From: Frankia gtarii
GTDB taxonomy: Bacteria; Actinomycetota; Actinomycetes; Frankiales; Frankiaceae
Direction of reading: 5' to 3'
NCBI RefSeq assembly: GCF_025403375.1
Contig: NZ_JAMPTM010000003.1
Location: 24,046 to 88,045 of the forward strand
Length of the DNA stretch: 64,000 nt
Below are positions 50,417 to 58,526 of this stretch, in pieces (within the stretch, counting starts at the first letter, position 1; each line of letters opens with the position of its first letter). Under the pieces are notes generated by a model, which had not been told where the DNA came from, did no database searches, and saw only the letters and a list, made by a program, of their open reading frames with translations. The translations under genes were made by a program, and so were the position numbers.

Positions 50417-51196
50417 ATGAGCGGGTATTTTTCGACGGCGGTGCGGCGGGGCCTCGTAGCCGCAGCCGTGACTGCGGTCAGCGGCTACGGGGTCCTGCAA
50501 ACCATGTGGAATCTAGGTACCTGGAACGGCGGCATGGCCGGGCATCCGGACTCGCGGGCCGGCACGGTCGGGGACGCGGTCCTGCTGCCGACCCTTGCCG
50601 CGGTCCTCGTCGCCGGGAACTCGGCCATGGCCGCGCACGCGAGGTCACACGAGCGGGAAGGAGGGGAGATCTCGCCGCTGCGGTTGTCGCTGCCGATCGC
50701 GGTGGTCGCCGGGTCGATCGGCCTCGCCGTCCAGTACGCCTGGTGGGTGGACCCACATGCGACGCCCCAGTGGGGACGTCCCACGCCTCGGCATTTCAGC
50801 GTCGCGGGCTGGTGGCACGCCGCCTTCTTCGTGGCGGCGTGCGCCGCCTTCGCGGGCCAGTACGCGAGCCTCCTCGTCCGGCTGCGGATCGCGATCCGAG
50901 CCGGCGACGAACCGTTCGTGACCCGTGCGAGCCGGCGGGCCTGCTCGGCCGGGATCTGGGCGTTCACCAGCTTCGTCGCATTGGTGCTCCAGGACTCCGC
51001 CCCAACGGTCGGCCGCGGCTCGGCCATCGCGACGATCGCGACGGCCGCCGCCACGCTCGCCGCCACCGGCGCGGCAGGTACGGCACTCGTCTGGGCGGCC
51101 GGTCCGGCCCGTTCGCAGCACCTTCCCCGGCCCCTCACGGTGGGGCTGGTCGGTGCCGTGGGGCTCGCCGCCGCGTGTCATCGCTGGCCCCCGTGA
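50417..51196 (+). CDS. Membrane protein, unknown
   Basis: 259 residues from ATG 50417 (GGGGGG upstream). About six or seven hydrophobic helices (LVAAAVTAVSGYGVLQTMW, DAVLLPTLAAVLVAGNSAMA, LPIAVVAGSIGLAVQYAWWV and later ones). It lies after the two small genes and the inverted repeat. Not recognised; a role in export or immunity for the small proteins is only a guess. Confidence 0.7.
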   Translation: MSGYFSTAVRRGLVAAAVTAVSGYGVLQTMWNLGTWNGGMAGHPDSRAGTVGDAVLLPTLAAVLVAGNSAMAAHARSHEREGGEISPLRLSLPIAVVAGSIGLAVQYAWWVDPHATPQWGRPTPRHFSVAGWWHAAFFVAACAAFAGQYASLLVRLRIAIRAGDEPFVTRASRRACSAGIWAFTSFVALVLQDSAPTVGRGSAIATIATAAATLAATGAAGTALVWAAGPARSQHLPRPLTVGLVGAVGLAAACHRWPP

Positions 51197-51249
51197 CGGC
51201 GGCTGGTAGCGACTGCGGCGGTGACGGGACTGCGGCGGCGACGGGCTGA

Positions 51250-54051
51250 TCAGGCGAGCAGTGCTCGGATGTCCTCGGCATCCAGCGTGGTGTCGACGAA
51301 CTCGCCGTTGTCCAGGACGCCGGAGAACAGCTCGGCCTTGCGCGCCTTGAGCGCCATCACCTTTTCCTCGATGGTGTCCTTGGCCACCAGCCGGTACACC
51401 ATGACGTTGCGGGACTGCCCGATGCGGTGGGTACGGTCCACCGCCTGCGCCTCGGTGGCGGGGTTCCACCACGGGTCGAGCAGGAAGCAGTAGTCCGCCT
51501 CGGTCAGGTTCAGGCCCGAGCCGCCGGCCTTCAGACTGATGAGAAAGACCGGTGCCTTTCCTTCCCTGAACCGCCGCACGACCGCGGCCCGGTTGCAGGT
51601 CGCGCCGTCGAGATAGCAGTGTTCGATGCCGTCGGCGTCGAGTGCCTCCCGCACCCGGCCGAGGAACCGGGTGAACTGGCTGAAGACGAGCGCCCGGTGC
51701 CCGCCGCCGGCGGCGTCCCGCAGCTGCTCGAGCAGGATGTCTATCTTGGCGCTGGGAAGCTCGTCGTGGGCGTCGTCGACGAGCCCGGCGTGCAGGCTGA
51801 GCTGCCGCAGCGCCGTCAACGACCGCAGGATGGTGAAGCGGTTGCGGTTCATGTCGTCGATCAGGCCGAGCACCTTCTGCCGTTCGCGCTGCAGGTGGGT
51901 CTGGTAGATCCTGCGGTGGCGGGCGTGCAGCTCGACCTCCAGGACCTGCTCCTGCTTGGCGGGGAGCTCGGGGGCGACCTGGTCCTTGGTCCGCCGGACC
52001 AGCAGCGGCCGGATCCGGCGCCGAAGCTGCGCGAGACGCTCGGCGTCACCCTGTCGCTCGATCGGGCGGGCGTAGTAGCCGTCGAACCGTGCGCGGTTCG
52101 GGAACAGCCCCGGCGCGGTGATCGACAGCAGCGACCACAGCTCCATCACGTTGTTCTCCAGCGGTGTTCCGGTGACCGCCAGCTTGAACGGCGCGGGCAG
52201 CAGCCGCGCGCACTGGTACGCCTTCGACTGGTGGTTCTTGACGGTCTGTGCCTCATCGAGAACCAGGCCGGCCCAGGAGGCCGCGCAGTACGCCTCGGTG
52301 TCGAGCCGGAACAGGGTGTAGGACGTCACGACCACGTCGGCGGCGCCGATGATCTCGGTGAGGGTCTGGCCGCGGCGCCGCAGTGTGTCGGTGACGACGG
52401 CGACCCGCAGCGACGGCGCGAACCGGGCGGCCTCCGTGCCCCAGTTCGACACGACGCTCGTCGGTGCGACGATGAGGAACGGCGGCAGCGCCGGGTCGGC
52501 CTCCCGGGCGTGGCAGATGAGCGCCAGCGACTCCAGCGTCTTGCCCAGGCCCATGTCGTCCGCGAGGATCCCGCCGAGCTGGCACTCCCACAGGAAGCTC
52601 AGCCACCGGAACCCGTCCGCCTGATAGGGCCGCAGGCTGGCCTGGAGTGTCCGCGGCGGCTCCTTCGCGCCGGCGGAGTCGATGGCCAGCAGGCCGGCCA
52701 CCTGCCGGCGCCACGTCTGCGCCTGGCGGACGACCACGCCGATGCTGGTGAGCTCCTCCCACAGCCCGGCCTGGAAGCGGCTGATGCGCAGCGCCCCGCC
52801 GGGGGCGTCCTGCAGCGCCTTCGCCTCCTCGATCAGCTCGCGCAGCGTCCGCAGGTCCGGCCGGTCCAGGCTGAAGTAGGTGCCGTCGTCGAGCAGCAGG
52901 TGCGACTCCTGCCTGCTCAGGGCCACCAGGAGCGCCGCGAACGGGACCTCGCGCCCGTCCAGGGTGACGGCGACACCGAGATCGAACCAGTCCGACTCGC
53001 CCGGCACCTCGTCGGTCGAGACCTCGATCCGCAGCAGGTCTCCGACCTCGCGGTAGTCCGCGGGACGTCCACTGATCTCGACGGCGATCCCGTCCTGGGC
53101 CGCGAGGAGCGGGAGCAGCTCCGTCGCGAACCGCATCGTCTCGACACCGCCGAGCCGGACGGGCGCCGCCTGGATGCCGGTCGGCAGATGCAGATTGGCC
53201 AGAATTTCGGCTTCGCCGTTTCTGTCTCGATACCCGGGGTCGCTACCGTGGCCATTGCTGTCGCTACTGCCGTGATCGTGCAATGGCGCACGCAGCCGCG
53301 TGCCCCCGACCGCGTAGTCCCACTCCCAGGTGATCTCGACGGTGTGGGCCGGCCCGAAGTCGGCCCGCGCGACAAGCGTCGGTGGCTCGATCACCGGGGG
53401 CTCGAAGGACTCGTCGCTGGAGACGATCCGGGCCACGCGCCGCAGCCCCGGGTAGAACTCGCTGACGAAGCGCGGCCGGTCGGCGGCCGGAATCCGCAGA
53501 CTCCTGTTCGCCACCGCCATCTGGATCAGTTCCAGTGGCGCGGGAGCGCTCAACCGAGCCAGCCGGATGTGCCAGTCCTCGTGATGATCCGTGGCCTGGA
53601 TCTCTGCCCGATCGATACCGACGACACCGTGATCGCCGATGAACGCGAACGGCGCCACGGCCTCATCCGGGTCGGTCATGCGCAGCAGGGGACTCACGGT
53701 GAGCGCCGTTGACGTCCCACTGCGAGTAACATCAAGGCACAGCTCTGCCGAACCATATCTCTCGATGTCGCCAAGCCGTTTGCGTCCATGCACCAACCGC
53801 ACACCGGCTGCGGTGGCCTCGTCAAGCAGCGGCCACAACCGGGGGCTCGCGAACGCGCCGAGATCGAGGTACTTGTCGTCGCCGTAGGAATAGGCGGCCG
53901 TGTCCTCTTTTCCGGAAAGGTAGACGGCGTACATTTCTCGCAGAATCCGCACGTGCGTCGCGAAGTAGCCGTCGCGCTGGTAGTGCCCGTAGGGTGAACT
54001 CAGCTTCGACCAGGAGAGTGCGTTGACCCAGGTGGTCTTCCCGGGTTTCAC
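51250..54051 (-). CDS. SNF2-family helicase, main part of a frameshifted gene
   Basis: 933 codons. The helicase core has LGGILADDMGLGKTLESLAL (Walker A), VVTSYTLF, LVLDEAQTVKNHQS (DEAQ box), TGTPLENN, VFSQFTRFLGRV and QAVDRTHRIGQSRNVMVYRL (motif VI). Such proteins remodel protein-DNA complexes or RNA polymerase (RapA/HepA-like). The GTG at 54051 has no ribosome binding site, and the sequence that should precede it is in another frame (the SWIM gene). The true product is probably a SWIM-SNF2 protein of about 1100 residues, here broken by one base. Confidence 0.85.
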   Translation of the reverse strand: MKPGKTTWVNALSWSKLSSPYGHYQRDGYFATHVRILREMYAVYLSGKEDTAAYSYGDDKYLDLGAFASPRLWPLLDEATAAGVRLVHGRKRLGDIERYGSAELCLDVTRSGTSTALTVSPLLRMTDPDEAVAPFAFIGDHGVVGIDRAEIQATDHHEDWHIRLARLSAPAPLELIQMAVANRSLRIPAADRPRFVSEFYPGLRRVARIVSSDESFEPPVIEPPTLVARADFGPAHTVEITWEWDYAVGGTRLRAPLHDHGSSDSNGHGSDPGYRDRNGEAEILANLHLPTGIQAAPVRLGGVETMRFATELLPLLAAQDGIAVEISGRPADYREVGDLLRIEVSTDEVPGESDWFDLGVAVTLDGREVPFAALLVALSRQESHLLLDDGTYFSLDRPDLRTLRELIEEAKALQDAPGGALRISRFQAGLWEELTSIGVVVRQAQTWRRQVAGLLAIDSAGAKEPPRTLQASLRPYQADGFRWLSFLWECQLGGILADDMGLGKTLESLALICHAREADPALPPFLIVAPTSVVSNWGTEAARFAPSLRVAVVTDTLRRRGQTLTEIIGAADVVVTSYTLFRLDTEAYCAASWAGLVLDEAQTVKNHQSKAYQCARLLPAPFKLAVTGTPLENNVMELWSLLSITAPGLFPNRARFDGYYARPIERQGDAERLAQLRRRIRPLLVRRTKDQVAPELPAKQEQVLEVELHARHRRIYQTHLQRERQKVLGLIDDMNRNRFTILRSLTALRQLSLHAGLVDDAHDELPSAKIDILLEQLRDAAGGGHRALVFSQFTRFLGRVREALDADGIEHCYLDGATCNRAAVVRRFREGKAPVFLISLKAGGSGLNLTEADYCFLLDPWWNPATEAQAVDRTHRIGQSRNVMVYRLVAKDTIEEKVMALKARKAELFSGVLDNGEFVDTTLDAEDIRALLA

Positions 54052-54565
54052 CAGCCGCGCGCACGCTCAACGACGGCCCGCCGGGCCCGCGTTTCGACCG
54101 GCCCGCCGATATCTCGGCAGAAAGCGTCAGCTCGATGGCGAGCGGCGTCGCACCCCGCGGCTCGTCCTCGACCGACTGGTCGCCGAGCAGCGCCGACAGG
54201 GACGAGGCCCAGCCTTTCGGCGCGACGGCACTCCGGCGAGCCGGGCCGTCACCGGCGGCCCGGCTCGCCGCCGCCAGCACAAGCGCGACGGCGTGCTTGC
54301 AGTCGACGCCCACCGGGCAGGTGCACTGGGCGTCATCGAACCACCACGACTCCTCGGCGCCCGGACCGGTGAAATACACGGTAGTCACATAACGCTCTCC
54401 GTGGCTTCCCGCCACCGTGCCGTAAAGCGCGTTTCCGGCCGGCCTCCACGACATGTCGGCCACGGCGCCCTGCCTGGCGTACTGCGCCCCTCGCTGAAAG
54501 GTGGTGTCACCCACGGCAGCGCGCAGCTGACTCCGATCGACTCTCTGCAGCTCCGCGGGCAGCAT
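53822..54565 (-). pseudogene. SWIM zinc-finger part of the frameshifted SNF2 helicase gene
   Basis: Starts at ATG 54565 (MLPAELQRVDRSQLRAAVGD). The SWIM motif is CTCPVGVDCKH (CxC...CxH). Homology continues to SLSVRA at about 54066, where the helicase frame (RLVKPGKTTWVNALSW) takes over one base out of phase; the remaining frame down to 53822 is out-of-frame helicase sequence. A single-base insertion or deletion in the GCGCGCGG tract at 54055-54065 would join both parts. This may be a real mutation, a programmed slip or an assembly error. Confidence 0.75.
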
Positions 54566-54663
54566 GGGCAAAACGCTAACAGGGACTCACCAGGGCTATC
54601 ACCCCGCGCTGTCAGAGACCACGCTGGTCCACACCCGACAGTGGACCGCCACCGGGTGCGGCG

Positions 54664-55302
54664 TCACTGCGCGACGGTGACCGCCTTGCGGTGGAGGTCG
54701 TGGCGGTCGAGGACGTCCAGAAGCGCTGTCGCCAGGTCAGGGTAGGTGATGCTGCGCGCCTTCGGCAGCGGCGCCTCGGCGGCGAGGCGGTAGGCGCCGG
54801 TCGCGGGCCGGGCGAGCAGTCGCGGGGGACGCACCGAGATCCAGTCGGCGTCGCTGGCCCGCAGGATCTCCTCCATGCGCCGCATGTCGGCGTAGGCCTG
54901 GCCGAAGAAACGGTCGAGCACGGGCATCATCACCCTCCGTTGCACGAAGGGCAGCTCGCCGCGTGGCCCCGCCGGCGTCGCGGAGATCACGGCGATGGTG
55001 CCGATCCCGCCGACTCGCATGGCCGTCAGCATGTTGCGGGTGCCGATGGAGTAGACCGTCGTCGGCTTCCGGCCGGCTTCGGCGCCCAGCCCCGAGACGA
55101 CGGCCTCGGCGCCGGCGAACGCCGAGGCCAGCTGGTCCCCGCCGGCGAGCACGTCCGCCCGGGCGACCTCCAGGTTGTCGTGGCGGGTCGTCACCGCCTC
55201 GGGTCGGCGGGCCACCGCTGTCACCCGGTGGCCGCGGGCCAGTGCCTGCTCGACGACCAGAGCTCCGGTCCGCCCCGTGGCACCCACGACCGCGATCTTC
55301 AT
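54664..55302 (-). CDS. NmrA/SDR-like NAD(P)-binding oxidoreductase
   Basis: 212 residues. MKIAVVGATGRTGALVVEQA is the dinucleotide-binding GxTGxxG fold. Further blocks are VTAVARRPEAV, EAVVSGLGA and ADWISVRPPRLL. This class (atypical SDR, NAD(P)H-binding) includes flavin reductase and redox-sensing proteins. It is divergent from a MarR regulator with a shared palindrome, so it is probably repressed by it. Start is ATG 55302. Confidence 0.88.
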   Translation of the reverse strand: MKIAVVGATGRTGALVVEQALARGHRVTAVARRPEAVTTRHDNLEVARADVLAGGDQLASAFAGAEAVVSGLGAEAGRKPTTVYSIGTRNMLTAMRVGGIGTIAVISATPAGPRGELPFVQRRVMMPVLDRFFGQAYADMRRMEEILRASDADWISVRPPRLLARPATGAYRLAAEAPLPKARSITYPDLATALLDVLDRHDLHRKAVTVAQ

Positions 55303-55346
55303 CTCGACCAACCCCGTTCCTCGCCTCACGCCAACAACGCCTTCCA

Positions 55347-55375
55347 AGTGATTGTCACCTTAGATGACAATCACT
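55347..55375. promoter_or_regulatory. MarR-type operator, perfect palindrome
   Basis: AGTGATTGTCA-CCTTAGA-TGACAATCACT: an 11-bp perfect inverted repeat in the 95-bp gap between the divergent NmrA-like and MarR genes, covering the likely promoters of both. Confidence 0.85.
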
Positions 55376-55397
55376 GTTGATACTAGACTTGGGGCTC

Positions 55398-55901
55398 GTG
55401 AGCGAGATCCCGGCGACGCCCTACGCCGCGTCCCTGCCGTTCCTGCTGTCCCAGGTCGGCGCCCGCGCCGCGCAGCTGTTCGCCGATCGACTGGCCCCGC
55501 TGGGCGTCTCGCCACGGGCATTCGGCGTCCTCAGCAACCTGACCGGGACGTCGACCCGCACCCAGCAGCAGCTCGCCGATGCGCTCGGCATGCACCGCAA
55601 CAACATGGTCGGGCTGATCGACGAGATGGAGGCGGCCGGCTGGGTGCGCCGGCATCGCAGCGCGCAGGACCGGCGGGCCTTCGAGATCCGGCTCACCCCG
55701 GCCGGCGCGGAGCTGGTGGACCGGGTTGCCGCGCTGATCCCGCCGATGGAGGCGGAGATCGCCCGCGACCTGGTCCCGGACGACCGCCACGCGCTCGTCG
55801 ACCTGCTGATCCGAGTGGCCGAGACGCTGCACCTGGACCCGGGGATCCACCCGCACCTGCGGGCGCGCACCCGCTCCACCGGCGCGGCACCCGAACAGTG
55901 A
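55398..55901 (+). CDS. MarR-family transcription regulator
   Basis: 167 residues from GTG 55398 (GGGG upstream; a TTG at 55377 would lie too close to the palindrome). Winged-helix signature: TRTQQQLADALGMHRNNMVG, LIDEMEAAGWVRRHRSAQDR, RAFEIRLTPAG. It probably binds the palindrome at 55347-55375 and represses itself and the divergent oxidoreductase until a ligand such as a phenolic or oxidant releases it. Confidence 0.92.
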   Translation: MSEIPATPYAASLPFLLSQVGARAAQLFADRLAPLGVSPRAFGVLSNLTGTSTRTQQQLADALGMHRNNMVGLIDEMEAAGWVRRHRSAQDRRAFEIRLTPAGAELVDRVAALIPPMEAEIARDLVPDDRHALVDLLIRVAETLHLDPGIHPHLRARTRSTGAAPEQ

Positions 55902-56036
55902 AGGGGCGCGTCGCTCAGGTACCCGAGTAGACATGGGCCGTGGGCGCGCATCGAGACGGCGCCCTCGCCTGGGCGGGCCCGCGTCGCCGGTCGGCGGCGG
56001 GGCCCCTACCGGCGACGACCGATCGAGGAGGACTGC

Positions 56037-56822
56037 ATGGGCGTGTTAGACGGCAAGGTCGCCATCGTCACCGGCGCGGGCCGGGGTATCGGCCGGGCGA
56101 TCGCGGAGGAGTACGCGCTGGAGGGAGCTCGCGTCGTCGTCGCCTCCCGGACCGCCAGCACCGTCAGCGAGGTGGTCGACGGCATCCACTCCCGAGGCGG
56201 TGACGCGCTGGGGGTCACCTGCGATGTCGGCGTGGCGCAGAACATCCGCGAGATGGTCGACCGCACCGTGGCCGAGTACGGCGGTGTGGACATCCTCGTC
56301 AACAACGCGCAGAGCTTCGGCACCCGCGACAGGCCGCGCGCCTCCAGCGAACCGACGAACCTGGAGAACGTCGACGAGGCCGAGTGGGACTGGAACTTCG
56401 AGACGGGCGTCAAGGCGACGCTCAGGTCCATGCAGGCGGTCTTCCCGCACATGAAGGCCGCGGGTGGCGGGCGGATCCTGAACTTCGGGTCCCGGCGCGG
56501 CATCATGTGCAATGCGGAGTCGGCCTCCTACAACTCCAACAAGGAGGCGATCCGCGCGCTGAGCCGGACGGCGTCCAACGGCTGGGGGCAGCACGGGATC
56601 ACGGTGAACGTCCTCAACCCGGTCATCCTCACCGACGCCGCCGAGGGCGTCTTCGCCGATCATCCCGGCGCACGAGAGGCGGCCGAGGCGCAGATCCCGC
56701 TGCGGCGCTGGGGCGTTCCCAGGGACTGCGCGCGGGTGGCGGTCTTCCTCGCCGGGCCCGACGGGAGCTATCTCACCGGAATGACGTTCATGGTCGAGGG
56801 CGGCCTGACGACGCTTCCCTAG
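56037..56822 (+). CDS. Short-chain dehydrogenase/reductase
   Basis: 261 residues, classic SDR fold: TGAGRGIGRAIAEE (cofactor), ASRTAS after strand 2 suggests NADP, DILVNNAQSFG, catalytic Ser in LNFGSRRG, YxxxK as YNSNKEAIRA, and PVILTDA. An insert at RDRPRASSEPTNLENVDEAE is unusual and may shape the active site. RBS GAGGAGG before the ATG. Substrate unknown; distance of 135 bp from the MarR gene leaves co-transcription open. Confidence 0.92.
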   Translation: MGVLDGKVAIVTGAGRGIGRAIAEEYALEGARVVVASRTASTVSEVVDGIHSRGGDALGVTCDVGVAQNIREMVDRTVAEYGGVDILVNNAQSFGTRDRPRASSEPTNLENVDEAEWDWNFETGVKATLRSMQAVFPHMKAAGGGRILNFGSRRGIMCNAESASYNSNKEAIRALSRTASNGWGQHGITVNVLNPVILTDAAEGVFADHPGAREAAEAQIPLRRWGVPRDCARVAVFLAGPDGSYLTGMTFMVEGGLTTLP

Positions 56823-56941
56823 CGTCCTGAGCCGGTGGCGTCCGGGACTTCCCAGACGATCCGTCCGGCCGGTGTGCGTGCCGTCCCGGCGAGGAAAGCG
56901 CCACGATTCCGACCGCCGACCGGTCGTCACGTGACGACCGG

Positions 56942-57493
56942 TCAGGCTGGTGGGACGGGGTCCGGGGAGGTGGAATCGGCGGAGACGGCCCAGAAGCGCA
57001 GCAAAAGTGCGACCACCCCGAGCGCGACCAGGGACACCACCTGCGCGCCGAGGTCGCCGCCGTCCTCGAGAATGGTACTGACCAGACTGTAACTCGCCCA
57101 GGCCATGACGCCCAATACGGCGAAGAAAACGATCCGGATGGCCTTCGCGAGCCTTTTCTGGAAACGGTAAAGCAGCAGGAGCCTGCCGCGCTGGACGGCC
57201 GGAAGCTCGTCCGCGGCGTCTACCCGTGCGGATGCCTCGTTCAGCCAGCTCTGCGCGACCGCAGCCGCCTCCTGTAAGGATTCGGGGGTGGCTGGCAGGA
57301 GCTGCCGTGCGGTCCACCAATCCGTTACGAAGGCCACCTGGCGGGTAGCGTCTTCGAGGGCCATTCGGCGGCGGTCCGCCCGTGATTTGCGCTGACGCCA
57401 GTCCTGGACGACCACGGTGAGCACGCCGGCGAAGGCGGTCGCGAGGGGAACCAGGAGCGCGACGGCGACGGCCACAAAATCTTGCCCATTCAT
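56942..57493 (-). CDS. Small membrane protein, unknown
   Basis: 183 residues from ATG 57493 (GGGGG upstream). One N-terminal helix (FVAVAVALLVPLATAFAGVL), a charged helical middle (DWRQRKSRADRRRMALEDAT and RGRLLLLYRFQKRLAKAIR) and two C-terminal helices (IVFFAVLGVMAWASY; VVSLVALGVVALLLRFWAV). Not recognised. Confidence 0.65.
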   Translation of the reverse strand: MNGQDFVAVAVALLVPLATAFAGVLTVVVQDWRQRKSRADRRRMALEDATRQVAFVTDWWTARQLLPATPESLQEAAAVAQSWLNEASARVDAADELPAVQRGRLLLLYRFQKRLAKAIRIVFFAVLGVMAWASYSLVSTILEDGGDLGAQVVSLVALGVVALLLRFWAVSADSTSPDPVPPA

Positions 57494-57768
57494 CGACGGC
57501 CCCCGTTTTCTGTCGATCCCCGGGTCAGTATCGCATTCCGAATTCGAACAGCCGACCCGTACCGCAATGGCAGCAGTGGGCGGCCCAAGCCCGCCCACGG
57601 CCAGGCGAGCCACCGTCCGTCATCTGATCGGCTGCGATCTCGCGTTCGGATGTCAGGAGCTGCCCACGTTGAGGGACGGTATCGGAGCGCGTGACAGTAC
57701 CGTGAGGCACGGCGATCGCTACTGTGGCTCCGCGTCCCCGCGGCGCTGTAGATCGTTGACCGAGGCGA

Positions 57769-58389
57769 ATGCCCGCACGAAGTTGGTGGTGGATGTTTTC
57801 GACAATCGCTAGGCCGACCGCCCGGACCACGCGGTACGCGGCTGCTGTGATCGTAGTGCTACTTTCAGTCACACTGCTCGGTGCGTGCGGCGGCTCATCG
57901 GGCGGCTCCGGGAAGAACGGCGTCCGTGCGTCGAGCTCGGCGGGCTCCGACACCGACTCCGAGTACGCCGGTGCCTGCCCGACCTCGGGGAACACCAAGG
58001 TTTTCGCGAAGACGCGGTTCGCGCTGCATTCCGGCCTCGCCCTCGGCGCCTTCCACCGCTACGTCTACAAGCCGACGAAGAACGGCGCCTTCGCCAAGGG
58101 CGCGCCGAAGCGGACACGGAGCTTCGCCAAGGCCGCGGTGGCCGGGGCGTTCACGGTCCACGAGCTCAAGGTGGCCAAGCGGTTCGCGCTGGCCAACCCG
58201 ACGCTGTGCAACTCGGTGCAGTCGATCAGCGACAAGTTCAGCAGCCTGACCGGCAAGCTGAAGAGCGGCACCGCGACGCAGGCGGACATCGACGCCGACG
58301 AGAACGCCTTCGCCGCCTTCCAGCGGGACGCGTCCAGTGACGGCTTCGGCTTCAAGGAGAAGAACGCCACCGTTCCCGGCGCGGCCTGA
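57769..58389 (+). CDS. Lipoprotein, unknown
   Basis: 206 residues. AVIVVLLSVTLLGAC is a lipoprotein signal. The mature part begins with a Gly/Ser linker, then a helical domain (TRFALHSGLALGAFHRYVYK, then RSFAKAAVAGAFTVHELKVA) with two Cys (GACPTSG and TLCNSVQ) that may form a disulphide. Two starts are possible: ATG 57769 (GAGG upstream) or ATG 57793, closer to the signal. Function unknown. Confidence 0.7.
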   Translation: MPARSWWWMFSTIARPTARTTRYAAAVIVVLLSVTLLGACGGSSGGSGKNGVRASSSAGSDTDSEYAGACPTSGNTKVFAKTRFALHSGLALGAFHRYVYKPTKNGAFAKGAPKRTRSFAKAAVAGAFTVHELKVAKRFALANPTLCNSVQSISDKFSSLTGKLKSGTATQADIDADENAFAAFQRDASSDGFGFKEKNATVPGAA

Positions 58390-58526
58390 TCCCTCCCCGG
58401 ATCATCCGCCGGGCTCGCCGTCCGGACCTGGACGGCGACCGGCACCCACGGCCGGGTCGGCCGCGAGGTCACCCTCGCGACCGGCCCGGCCGTCGCCGTC
58501 TCGGCCCCGGCATGCGGGGCGGGTGA

